Source: Ceratopteris richardii | Lineage: Eukaryota > Streptophyta > Polypodiopsida > Polypodiales > Pteridaceae | Assembly: GCA_020310875.1 (NCBI GenBank) | Contig: CM035416.1 | Location: 10,001 to 74,000 of the forward strand | Direction of reading: 5' to 3' | DNA length: 64,000 nucleotides | Shown here: piece by piece, positions 1-12,700 of the stretch | Position numbering within the stretch: the stretch's first letter is position 1 | Layout of the letters: each line of letters begins with the position of its first letter | Position numbers and translations under genes: made by a program | Notes under the pieces: model-generated | What the model was told of the DNA's origin: nothing | What the model saw: the letters and a program-made list of their open reading frames with translations, nothing else | The model's database searches: none

Positions 1-3000
1 CTATATCACTAAACCCCCCACTTTTCACCCCTCCAACCACCTCCCCCTATATCACTAAACCCCCCACTTTTCACCCCTCCAACTAAACCCCCCACTTTTC
101 ACCCCTCCAACCACCTCCCCCTATATCACTAAACCCCCCACTTTTCACCCCTCCAACCACCTCCCCCTATATCACTAAACCCCCCACTTTTCACCCCTCC
201 AACCACCTCCCCCTATATCACTAAACCCCCCACTTTTCACCCCTCCAACCACCTCCCCCTATATCACTAAACCCCCCACTTTTCACCCCTCCAACCACCT
301 CCCCCTATATCACTAAACCCCCCACTTTTCACCCCTCCAACCACCTCCCCCTATATCACTAAACCCCCACTTTTCACCCCTCCAACCACCTCCCCCTATA
401 TCACTAAACCCCCCACTTTTCACCCCTCCAACCACCTCCCCCTATATCACTAAACCCCCCACTTTTCACCCCTCCAACCACCTCCCCCTATATCACTAAA
501 CCCCCCACTTTTCACCCCTCCAACCACCTCCCCCTATATCACTAAACCCCCCACTTTTCACCCCTCCAACCACCTCCCCCTATATCACTAAACCCCCCAC
601 TTTTCACCCCTCCAACCACCTCCCCCTATATCACTAAACCCCCCACTTTTCACCCCTCCAACCACCTCCCCCTATATCACTAAACCCCCCACTTTTCACC
701 CCTCCAACCACCTCCCCCTATATCACTAAACCCCCCACTTTTCACCCCTCCAACCACCTCCCCCTATATCACTAAACCCCCCACTTTTCACCCCTCCAAC
801 CACCTCCCCCTATATCACTAAACCCCCCACTTTTCACCCCTCCAACCACCTCCCCCTATATCACTAAACCCCCCACTTTTCACCCCTCCAACCACCTCCC
901 CCTATATCACTAAACCCCCCACTTTTCACCCCTCCAACCACCTCCCCCTATATCACTAAACCCCCCACTTTTCACCCCTCCAACCACCTCCCCCTATATC
1001 ACTAAACCCCCCACTTTTCACCCCTCCAACCACCTCCCCCTATATCACTAAACCCCCCACTTTTCACCCCTCCAACCACCTCCCCCTATATCACTAAACC
1101 CCCCACTTTTCACCCCTCCAACCACCTCCCCCTATATCACTAAACCCCCCACTTTTCACCCCTCCAACCACCTCCCCCTATATCACTAAACCCCCCACTT
1201 TTCACCCCTCCAACCACCTCCCCCTATATCACTAAACCCCCCACTTTTCACCCCTCCAACCACCTCCCCCTATATCACTAAACCCCCCACTTTTCACCCC
1301 TCCAACCACCTCCCCCTATATCACTAAACCCCCCACTTTTCACCCCTCCAACCACCTCCCCCTATATCACTAAACCCCCCACTTTTCACCCCTCCAACCA
1401 CCTCCCCCTATATCACTAAACCCCCCACTTTTCACCCCTCCAACCACCTCCCCCTATATCACTAAACCCCCCACTTTTCACCCCTCCAACCACCTCCCCC
1501 TATATCACTAAACCCCCCACTTTTCACCCCTCCAACCACCTCCCCCTATATCACTAAACCCCCCACTTTTCACCCCTCCAACTAAACCCCCCACTTTTCA
1601 CCCCTCCAACCACCTCCCCCTATATCACTAAACCCCCACTTTTCACCCCTCCAACCACCTCCCCCTATATCACTGAACCCCCCACTTTTCACCCCTCCAA
1701 CCACCTCCCCCTATATCACTAAACCCCCCACTTTTCACCCCTCCAACCACCTCCCCCTATATCACTAAACCCCCCACTTTTCACCCCTCCAACCACCTCC
1801 CCCTATATCACTAAACCCCCCACTTTTCACCCCTCCAACCACCTCCCCCTATATCACTAAACCCCCCACTTTTCACCCCTCCAACCACCTCCCCCTATAT
1901 CACTAAACCCCCCACTTTTCACCCCTCCAACCACCTCCCCCTATATCACTAAACCCCCCACTTTTCACCCCTCCAACCACCTCCCCCTATATCACTAAAC
2001 CCCCCACTTTTCACCCCTCCAACCACCTCCCCCTATATCACTAAACCCCCCACTTTTCACCCCTCCAACCACCTCCCCCTATATCACTAAACCCCCCACT
2101 TTTCACCCCTCCAACCACCTCCCACTAAACCCCCCACTTTTCACCCCTCCAACCACCTCCCCTATATCACTAAACCCCCCACTTTTCACCCCTCCAACCA
2201 CCTCCCCCTATATCACTAAACCCCCCACTTTTCACCCCTCCAACCACCTCCCCCTATATCACTAAACCCCCCACTAAACCCCCCACTTTTCACCCCTCCA
2301 ACCACCTCCCCCTATATCACTAAACCCCCCACTTTTCACCCCTCCAACCACCTCCCCCTATATCACTAAACCCCCACTTTTCACCCCTCCAACCACCTCC
2401 CCCTATATCACTAAACCCCCCACTTTTCACCCCTCCAACCACCTCCCCCTATATCACTAAACCCCCCACTTTTCACCCCTCCAACCACCTCCCCCTATAT
2501 CACTAAACCCCCCACTTTTCACCCCTCCAACCACCTCCCCCTATATCACTAAACCCCCCACTTTTCACCCCTCCAACCACCTCCCCCTATATCACTAAAC
2601 CCCCCACTTTTCACCCCTCCAACCACCTCCCCCTATATCACTAAACCCCCCACTTTTCACCCCTCCAACCACCTCCCCCTATATCACTAAACCCCCCACT
2701 TTTCACCCCTCCAACCACCTCCCCCTATATCACTAAACCCCCCACTTTTCACCCCTCCAACCACCTCCCCCTATATCACTAAACCCCCCACTTTTCACCC
2801 CTCCAACCACCTCCCCCTATATCACTAAACCCCCCACTTTTCACCCCTCCAACCACCTCCCCCTATATCACTAAACCCCCCACTTTTCACCCCTCCAACC
2901 ACCTCCCCCTATATCACTAAACCCCCCACTTTTCACCCCTCCAACCACCTCCCCCTATATCACTAAACCCCCCACTTTTCACCCCTCCAACCACCTCCCC

Positions 3001-4459
3001 CTATATCACTAAACCCCCCACTTTTCACCCCTCCAACCACCTCCCCCTATATCACTAAACCCCCCACTTTTCACCCCTCCAACCACCTCCCCCTATATCA
3101 CTAAACCCCCCACTTTTCACCCCTCCAACCACCTCCCCCTATATCACTAAACCCCCCACTTTTCACCCCTCCAACCACCTCCCCCTATATCACTAAACCC
3201 CCCACTTTTCACCCCTCCAACCACCTCCCCCTATATCACTAAACCCCCCACTTTTCACCCCTCCAACCACCTCCCCCTATATCACTAAACCCCCCACTTT
3301 TCACCCCTCCAACCACCTCCCCCTATATCACTAAACCCCCCACTTTTCACCCCTCCAACCACCTCCCCCTATATCACTAAACCCCCCACTTTTCACCCCT
3401 CCAACCACCTCCCCCTATATCACTAAACCCCCCACTTTTCACCCCTCCAACCACCTCCCCCTATATCACTAAACCCCCCACTTTTCACCCCTCCAACCAC
3501 CTCCCCCTATATCACTAAACCCCCCACTTTTCACCCCTCCAACCACCTCCCCCTATATCACTAAACCCCCCACTTTTCACCCCTCCAACCACCTCCCCCT
3601 ATATCACTAAACCCCCCACTTTTCACCCCTCCAACCACCTCCCCCTATATCACTAAACCCCCCACTTTTCACCCCTCCAACCACCTCCCCCTATATCACT
3701 AAACCCCCCACTTTTCACCCCTCCAACCACCTCCCCCTATATCACTAAACCCCCCACTTTTCACCCCTCCAACCACCTCCCCCTATATCACTAAACCCCC
3801 CACTTTTCACCCCTCCAACCACCTCCCCCTATATCACTAAACCCCCCACTTTTCACCCCTCCAACCACCTCCCCCTATATCACTAAACCCCCCACTTTTC
3901 ACCCCTCCAACCACCTCCCCCTATATCACTAAACCCCCCACTTTTCACCCCTCCAACCACCTCCCCCTATATCACTAAACCCCCCACTTTTCACCCCTCC
4001 AACCACCTCCCCCTATATCACTAAACCCCCCACTTTTCACCCCTCCAACCACCTCCCCCTATATCACTAAACCCCCCACTTTTCACCCCTCCAACCACCT
4101 CCCCCTATATCACTAAACCCCCCACTTTTCACCCCTCCAACCACCTCCCCCTATATCACTAAACCCCCCACTTTTCACCCCTCCAACCACCTCCCCCTAT
4201 ATCACTAAACCCCCCACTTTTCACCCCTCCAACCACCTCCCCCTATATCACTAAACCCCCCACTTTTCACCCCTCCAACCACCTCCCCCTATATCACTAA
4301 ACCCCCCACTTTTCACCCCTCCAACCACCTCCCCCTAAACCCCCCACTTTTCACCCCTCCAACCACCTCCCCCTATATCACTAAACCCCCCACTTTTCAC
4401 CCCTCCAACTAAACCCCCCACTTTTCACCCCTCCAACCACCTCCCCCTATATCACTAAA
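1..4459. repeat. 46-bp tandem array (about 97 units) derived from the PLE RT ORF
   Basis: The unit is 46 bp and very homogeneous. It contains the blocks CTATATCACTAAACCCCCC and ACTTTTCACCCCTCCAACC. Exactly one unit, flanked by ACTAAA direct repeats 46 bp apart, occurs inside each complete PLE copy (12,302-12,347 and 20,172-20,217), where it encodes part of the RT ORF. Here it is amplified and runs straight into PLE-unique sequence at about 4,460. Variants seen: shortened units near 81, 1,580, 2,122, 2,265, 4,333 and 4,408; units with one fewer C near 363, 1,628 and 2,370; a G for A near 1,674. Since 46 is not a multiple of 3 and the unit holds TAA, the array is not coding. The minus strand is G-rich and contains a telomere-like GGGGTTTAG. 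The left edge of the window cuts the array. Confidence 0.97.
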
Positions 4460-6139
4460 AAAGCTCCTGCTAAGGTCATTGTCTGCTGGCTAAACGGGAA
4501 GAATCTAAAGTCCCAATTAGTCAGAAGCTCTTTTTCCTCTTCCACCTTACCCTCCACTTTACCTTTCACCTCCACTCTTAATCCTTCGTCCTCTACTCCC
4601 TCCTCCTCCTCTAGTTTCTCTACCTTCCCCCCTATTCCTTGTCCTCCCCCTTGCCATAGTCTTTCTCCTTCTCCCCCTTCTTCCAATTTTAGTCTTTCTA
4701 CTTTCCCCCCCTCTTCTTGTCCTCCCCCTCGCCGTAGTCTTTCTCCTCCTCCCTCCTCTTCCAATCTTAGTCTTTTCTCCTCTCCCCTTAACCTTTCCCC
4801 TTCTCCCCCTTCCCGAACCTCTTCCCGAACCCTTGCCCTTAACCTTTCCCCTTCTCACTCCTCCCTTAGTCTTTCCCTCTTTTGTCCTCCCCTTAGTCTT
4901 CCCCCCTCTCCCCCTAACTACACTCTTAGTTCCCCCACCCTTTCCCTTAGCCTCTCCCCCTCTCTCCCACCCCTCAGTCTTCCCCTCTCTTTTTCTCCCC
5001 TTAGTCTTCCCCCCTCTTCCCCTACCCACACTCTTTGTCTCCCCCCCTCCCCCCCTACCCATACCCTTAGCCTCTCCCCCTCTCTTTCTCCCCTTAGTCT
5101 TCCCCCCTCTTCCCCTACCCACACTCTTAGTCTCCCCCCCTCCCCCCCTACCCATACCCTTAGCCTCTCCCCCTCTCTTCCACCCCTCAGTCTCCCCCCC
5201 CCTCCCCCAACCCGAACCCCTAGTTCTGCCTCCTCTAACCTCCTCCCTTCTTCCTCTTCCTTCCCCTTCTCTCTTAGTCCTTACTTCCCCCCCTCCTTTC
5301 CCCCCTCCTCCCCTTTTTCCTCTTCCCCTCCCCCGATCCTTAGTTTCCCTTCCCCTCCCCCGAACCTTAGTCTCTCTTCCCCTCCCCCGAATCTTAGTTT
5401 CTCTTCCCCTCTCCCGACCTCTACCTACTCCTCCCCTCCCCACGTCCTCTGCTCTTCCCCTCTCCCGACCTCTACCTACTCCTCCCCTCCCCACGTCCTC
5501 TGCCCTTCTCCCTTCCCTCTCTCCCTCTCTCTCTCCCATCCCACCCTTAACCACCCTTCCTCTCCCCCTAACCCCAATCATCCTTCAAATCTTACCCCCG
5601 CTCCTACCCTCACTCCTACCCCCAATCCTACCCTCCCCTCTTCGACTTCGAGCTACACCCTCACTCCTAACCCCAATCCCACCCTCCCTTCTTCGACTTC
5701 CAGCTACACTCTCCCCCCCTTCTCTCCCCCTAACCTTAGTAATTCTTCCTCTTCTCCTATCCTCTCCCCCTCGCCTTCTTATCTCTCTCCCTCCCTCACC
5801 CCCTCTCCCTCTACCTCCCCCTCTTCCTCTAACCCCTCCTCCCCCTACTCCACTCGCCTCCCCTCCGACCCAACCTCTCTTTGTTACCCCACCTCTTCCT
5901 CCCACTCCTATCTCCTCGACCACCCCTCCACCCCTTCTACCCCTCCTACCCCCCCTTCGATCTTACCCTCCTCCCCCTACTCCACTTGCCTCCCCTCCGA
6001 CCCAACCTCTCTTTTTTACCCCACCTCTTCCTCCCACTCCTCCCCCTCTTATCTCCTCGACCACCCCTCCACCCTTTCACCACCCTCTTCCCACAACCCT
6101 ACCTCACCTCCCCATCTCTTCTTCTACTTCCCACCCTAA
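4457..6139 (+). pseudogene. PLE ORF, C-terminal fragment (5'-truncated copy)
   Basis: This is the 3' part of the PLE ORF, collinear with 20,221-21,903 of the intact copy. It begins at the end of the RT thumb region (KVIVCWLNGKNL, then LVRSSF) and continues through the long Ser/Pro/Thr/Leu-rich tail to TAA at 6,137-6,139. Upstream coding sequence is absent, replaced by the 46-bp array, so this is a truncated copy without RT catalytic residues. It sits at the distal (left) end of the tandem PLE series. Reading frames on the other strand and frames here are low-complexity shadows of the same sequence. Confidence 0.9.
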
Positions 6140-6145
6140 TAGAAC

Positions 6146-6387
<242 letters not shown>

Positions 6388-6485
6388 CACACAATCTCTC
6401 TCCACGATTTTTTCACACTCTCTCTCTCTCCACGATTTTTCATTTCTTCACTTTTTCTATTTCACTCCACGACATCCTACCCATA

Positions 6486-6513
6486 TCAGGCGCCCACCAT
6501 TTTTTGCGCCTGA
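6486..6513 (+). other. 8-bp perfect stem-loop upstream of hammerhead motif
   Basis: TCAGGCGC (6,486-6,493) and GCGCCTGA (6,506-6,513) are perfect inverted repeats around a 12-nt loop ending in six T. It lies about 110 nt upstream of the hammerhead motif and is preserved in all three units. An RNA structural role (RT recognition, or folding of the terminal region) is inferred. Confidence 0.75.
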
Positions 6514-6624
6514 CACTCACTCCACCTCCCTCTCCATTTTCGGCCCTCCATTTACTCATCCTCCCCCTCTCTTTTGGCGCACGACACAGCTACTTATATG
6601 TGAGCAAACCCATTGTATTTCCCC

Positions 6625-6663
6625 TCCGTCTGATGAGCCTCTTTTGGCGAAACTAGTTACGGG
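6625..6663 (+). ncRNA. Hammerhead-ribozyme-like motif, copy 1
   Basis: Core elements are in the right order. Stem I 5' strand TCCGT (6,625-6,629) is followed by CTGATGA (6,630-6,636), stem II GCC/GGC (6,637-6,639 with 6,646-6,648) around a 6-nt loop, and GAAA (6,649-6,652). Next come a minimal stem III (C-TA-G), GTT as cleavage triplet, and stem I 3' strand ACGGG. Predicted cleavage is between 6,658 and 6,659. The stem III region ACTAGT is palindromic, which would allow dimer formation as in other minimal type I hammerheads. Hammerheads of this reduced kind are known in the terminal repeats of Penelope-like elements. Activity is not shown by sequence alone. Confidence 0.85.
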
Positions 6664-6787
6664 ATTTTTTCAGTAATACATTGTGTTTTTGGCTTCATTT
6701 GTTGTGTCGTCGCTCAGTCCGTCTACTCCTGCTTGGCTCTGCTTTTTTCAGTTGTTAGTGTTGAACCCTAAACAAAGTTTTTGCAGC

Positions 6788-9700
6788 ATGGAGTCGACAG
6801 ACAAATCCTCTCCCTCTCCTTCGACTGTCGTCGCTAGATCTTCTCCCTCTTCTACGTCCTCTTCGGCAATATCAAAATCTTTGTCATCTGCAGCAGCTCC
6901 ACCCTTTTCTTCTATCGTGGCTGCTCCATCCTCGTCATCAACTTCTTGGGCTGCGCAAGTCCACACTCTGGCGCACTCTGCGCAAATCCATGAGTTGACG
7001 CACTCTCCTCCCTCCTCACCGTCGTCTCCTACAGGCGGCAATTCTAATTCGCAATACCTCCTCCTGGGCAGCCCTGCCACTCGAAGATCTCCTCGGCTTC
7101 TGGCAATCGCAGCTGCTAAATCCAAATCCAGCAGCTCTACTCGTTCTTCCTCAGGGCCAATCCGCTCCTTAACTCACTCCTTTTCCTCGGATCAATCACC
7201 AGGCCCCAAGTCTCTTGCGCCTACGATCAAAAAGAGGGCCTCCTCGACTCCATCCTCTGATCAAACACCAGGTCCCAAGCCTTTGGCTTCTACAACCAAC
7301 CTTCGAGTCCCCTCGACACCAATCTCGATCGGGTTCTCGACCAGCCTACAGGCCTCTTCCGCACCAAGCTCAATCGGTAACTCTCCGATTGTCGCTTACA
7401 CCTGTGAAGCTCCCTCTGTCGACATTTCATGTGACAACCTTCGGTCCAGCGTTTGGGAACTGCTCTCCCTCTCCCCGGACTCTCTCCAGCTCCATCAACC
7501 TATGCCTTTGCGCTCCTACATCGAGCAGCTCTCCTCCATCCCGGGATTTCCTTACTCCTCGGAAGATATCTCCATCGCTCTCTCCCCGTTGCTGGTTTCG
7601 CCTAAGGAAGTCGCTCCTTCCTCGGTATCATCAAACCTTTCTCAAGCTCCCTCAACTTCAGTCACTTCAGTCGCTTCTGCCCCACCTCAGTCGACTCTCC
7701 CACTCGTGGCCTCTCCTTCGACCTCTCCCTCTTCGACTTGCGTTGCCTCTCCCTCAACCTCTACTCCTCCAACTCTCGCTACTTCTCCACCGACTACCAT
7801 CCCTTCGACTCACCCTTCCACCGCCTCTCCATCAAAGTTTACTTCTTCTACTACTCCAGCGTCCTCAGCATGGACTCACCCTTCCACCCCTCAGGTCGGA
7901 CACCCTCCCCCCACTTCAACTCCAGCTTCAGCCTCCTCGCCCCCAGCTTCTACTTCCTCGCCCTCAGCTTCAGTCTCCTCACCACCAGATTCGCCTTTGG
8001 ACTCCAACCAAAGCTCCCCTCGCTCCTCGGAATTCTCCTTCCATCAACAAACCCCACCTTCGACATCAAAAGACCTTACCCTCCTCGGTCTAAACCCCCT
8101 CTTTCAGTCTATTCCTGACCCTCCACTTGCCCCCCCCCCCTCTGGGCATCCTTCCGCTTGGCATTGGTTCCCCTGGTGGAACCCCTTTTGGTCAAGCTAT
8201 CCTCCTCCTCCACATCATCCGAATCCACCTATTCCGACAGGTCCCTTGTCTTCTACACCATCGACAAGTCCTTCGACTTCTACTTCATCAACTTCTACAC
8301 CACCGACTTCTATTCTTTCTTCGTTCCCTCTCGGGATTGGACTCCCCTCGACATCGACTACATCATCACTTCCCCTCGGGATTGGACTCCCCTCGATATC
8401 GACTACATCATCACTTCCCCTCGGGCTTGGATATCCCTTGGCAACGACTACACCTTGGACTTCGACTTCTTTATCATGGGCCGGGCAAACCCTTCCTGCC
8501 CCCTCTATTTTTCCCCTTCGGGCTGGGCATCCCTCTTCTGCCTCTCTCTTTGTATCTTCCCCTTGGGCTGGGCACTCCCTTTCTGCCCCTGTTGTATTCT
8601 CCCCTAGGGCCGGGCATCCCCTTTCTGCCCCCATTGTATCTCCTTTATGGGCTGGGCATCCCCCTTCTGCCCCCTTTGTATCCCCTTCATGGGCTGGGCA
8701 TCCCCCTTCCGCCCCCCTTGTATCCTCCGAAGCTCACAGCACCACCTCCACTCCACCCTTTGTATCCCCTTCATGGGCTGGGCATCCCCCTTCCGCCCCC
8801 CTTGTATCCTCCGAAGCTCAGAGCACCACCTCCACTCCACCTATTGCTCACAATCACCCTATCACTCCCACTCGGGATCTTCCTTCTCCCACCGTCCCTA
8901 ACCCTGCACCATCTCCCCCTCTCAACACTTTTTCATCTTTTCTTTCCATCCCCTCTCTTTCCCCTTCTCCTTCTTCTTCTTCTTCTTTTTCTTTTTCCTC
9001 TTTTTCTTCTTCTTCTTCTTCTTCTTCTTTCCCCTCTTCTTCCTCGCTCTCTCCTTCCTCTCTTTCCTCCCCTTCTACCCTTACTCCCTTTTCTTCTTCT
9101 TCCTCCTCTTCTTCTTCCCCCTCTACTTTTTCCTCCTCCCCTCTGTCCCTTACTTCTCTCCCACTCTCGACCCCTCCTTCCCTCTCCCCCTCCTCCCCCT
9201 CAACCTCCGATCCTTCTTCCCTTTCCTCTTCCCTTCCACTACCCCCTTACCGTCTCCCCTCTCCCCTCCCGATTTCTCCTCCCTTGCTTCCCTCCTTGAC
9301 TCTTTTCTCTCCAATCCCTCACCCGACCTCTCCCTTCCTCCCCCTCCTTCTTGGAACGACAAGCACCTCACCCCTCCTACAGAAATTCTCACCATCATCA
9401 AAGCTTCTAAAGAAGAATTCATTAAAATCTTTTCTAGGTACCACCGTGCTCTCGAAGTCAAAGACAAAATCGCTCTTCTTCTTGATCAAAATCTTATACC
9501 CAATAGCCTTCGGATTAAACCTCCCAAGCTTGCCATCAACGACTTCGAAGCCCAAAAGTCCCTTGATCTTGCCCTTTCTTCTCTCACAGATCACTACAAG
9601 ATAGAATGCACCAAAGCACTCCTGGATGCTCAAAGTTCTCTCGCCCAAAACACCCTTCTCCTCCTTTCTAAATTTCATCTCACTTTTGAGGAGAGAATCT

Positions 9701-12700
9701 CTGATCTTCTCCAAATTTTGCGTCCCATAAAACTCTTTCTTCTTCCTGATTCTTGGTGGGACCAACAAATCCTCTCCTGGAAAATCCAAGCTCTTGATTC
9801 TTTTCGTTGGGAAATTAATAATTTCCTTGTATCCTTTCACCTCGAAAAGGCTTCTAAGAATGCCGCCTTCAAAGCTCGTAATAAAGCACACGAGGATGCT
9901 CTCTTAGAAGCTGAGACCCTCCCTAAAGAAAAAGCTGTCAATACTATTATCTTAGAAGGGCTAAAACACGCTAAAGAAGAACTTCTATCCTTCCTCAAGC
10001 CCTTCTCTTCTGACTCTAAACCTTCTTTTCCTCCGAACTCCCCACTCGATATCTCGCTAGAAGACCTTCCCTCTACCCCCTCTATTCCTCTAGAAAATCC
10101 CTCTACCTCCACCCCCAACCCTCTAGAAACTCCCCCGACCTCCTCTAACCCTCTAGAAACTCCCTCGACCTCCTCCAACCCGCTAGAAATTCCCTCGACC
10201 TCCTCTATTCCCTCGACCTCCTCTATTCCTCCGAAGCCCGCTTCCTCCTCTCCTTTCACTTTAGGTAATCCCTCTCCCACTCCCCAACCCCCCTCTTCCT
10301 CCTCCTCCCTCCCACCCCTTCTCCCTAACCCCTCTACCCCTAGACTCTCCTCCCCTTTTCAAGTCATTCATCCCCCCCGACCCCCCTCCTTTCTTCCTGG
10401 GTCCACTTCCTCTTCACAAAAAAACCCCTCTTCCCGGAGGATTGGTGGAAAGAATACAAAAACCTTCCCCAATCGTCCTCCACCTCATCATCCCTATCCT
10501 CCTCCAAGACCCCTTCCCCCTCCTCCTCCTCCTCCAAACCCTTCTCCTCCAACCCCTCCTCTAAACCCTTCTTTTCCTCCAGAACTCCTTTGTTCTGGGC
10601 CCCCCTTCTCTACCCAAACTTCTACCCCTTCTTCCTTCTCGGCAAACGCAACCCCAAATCCTTAGAAAACCGCATCCTCAACCTTGCTGTCCACAACCTC
10701 TCCTCAGCCAAACTAAGCCTGGGGGAAATCAAGCTTCTTGGCCTTGGTCTCCCCTTCATTCCTCCTCCTCCCATTCCTTCTACTTCTTCTATCATCAAAG
10801 CCTTCACCGATCTTGATCGTTCTGCCAGGATTCATTTCTCCTTCTCCTCTAGACCCAAACCCTCCCTCTACCTTCCCAACCCCGCTTTTACCCCTCCCCT
10901 CCACCCGCCTATCACCTCCGCTATCTCTTCCTACTTCCGAAAATTCATCTCCTCCTTTCGACCTATCCCTAAAAAACCTCCCTTTAAGAACTTCTGTAAA
11001 GCTCTCAAAAAACTTAAAACCCATCCCTCTATCATCATCAAACCTGCAGATAAAAACCTCGGTACTGTCATTTTGGACTCTTCCTGGTACCATCTCGAGT
11101 GCCTAAGACACCTCTCTGACCCTCTCACCTACCTTCCTGTCTCTAACCCCAATCTTCACTCTCTCTTTGACAGAATAATTTCCCTCTGTTTTCGTTTCAT
11201 GGACTGTCTCTCCCTCGACGACTTTCGCTTCCTCTCTACCCCCCCCTCCCATAAACTCCTTCCTTGCCCCTTCTATATCATCCCTAAAATCCACAAAACA
11301 CCTGTTGTCGGCAGACCAATCTGCTCCTACACAGGCTATGTCCTAGAAAACGCCTCTAAATGGCTTCATCACAAGCTCTTTCCCATCCTCCTCTTACAAA
11401 AAAACTACCTCCCTGATTCTCTCTCTCTCATCCGTTCTCTCTCCACCACCTCCTTCCCCTCTCATTGCCTTCTCTTCTCCTTCGATATCTCTTCCCTTTA
11501 TCCTAGCATCCCTATTTCTCGTGGTCTCATTGCCCTTCACGCCATGATCTCCCCTCACTTTCCCCATCGAACCTGCTCTCTTATCCTCTCCCTAGCTAAT
11601 CTCATCCTCAGAAACAACTTTGTCCAGTTCAACCACAAATTCTGGCTTCAAAGAAAAGGCACAGCAATGGGGAGCAATTTTGCTGTCGTGTTTGCCTGTC
11701 TTTTTCTTTGCCACCTCGAATCTGTTAATCCTGCTTTCTCCTCCCCCTCTCTTCTCTTCTACAAACGTTTCATCGATGATGCTTGTGGGCTTTGGGATGG
11801 AAATCCCCCCTCCCTCAAAAATTTCCTCTCCTCTTACGGCTTCAACCTCCACCACCACATCAAAATAGAAGCTACCATCTCTTCTTCCTCCTTTACCCTC
11901 CTAGATGTTACCTTCTTCAAAGGTTCTCGTTTTCATCACTACGGCATCCTAGACACTAAATGCCACCAAAAGCCTGGCAATGCCTATCTCTACCTCCCCT
12001 GGAGCTCCTCCCACCCTCGACACCAAAAATTCTCCTTCATTACAGGAGAACTCAAACGATATGTCATTCGGGAAAGCTCCCTCCACGGCTACCTCCACAT
12101 CCGTTCCCTCTTCTACAATCGCCTCCGCTCTAGAGGTTACCCTGCCCCCTTCTTACGCTTCTGCTTCTCCAAAATCTCCTACTCCATGAGACCCTCCCTG
12201 CTCTTCTCTTCTCCCACCTCTTCTCACAATGACCGCAGGACCCCCATAGTCTTAAAGCTCCCTTACTGTCACTCTACCAAAGCTTTAGACTATGGGGTCA
12301 TACTAAACCCCCCACTTTTCACCCCTCCAACCACCTCCCCCTATATCACTAAAAAAGCTCCTGCTAAGGTCATTGTCTGCTGGCTAAACGGGAAGAATCT
12401 AAAGTCCCAATTAGTCAGAAGCTCTTTTTCCTCTTCCACCTTACCCTCCACTTTACCTTTCACCTCCACTCTTAATCCTTCGTCCTCTACTCCCTCCTCC
12501 TCCTCTAGTTTCTCTACCTTCCCCCCTATTCCTTGTCCTCCCCCTTGCCATAGTCTTTCTCCTTCTCCCCCTTCTTCCAATTTTAGTCTTTCTACTTTCC
12601 CCCCCTCTTCTTGTCCTCCCCCTCGCCGTAGTCTTTCTCCTCCTCCCTCCTCTTCCAATCTTAGTCTTTTCTCCTCTCCCCTTAACCTTTCCCCTTCTCC

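Noticed and set aside
1..4459. CRISPR-like array
   Set aside because: The 46-bp units are contiguous with no unique spacers, and the context is a plant nuclear genome. It is a satellite.
4559..5581. Arg/Gly/Glu-rich minus-strand open frame (also 12,453-13,475 and 20,323-21,345)
   Set aside because: It is the reverse complement of the Ser/Pro-rich PLE tail. Purine-rich low complexity gives long stop-free frames by chance.
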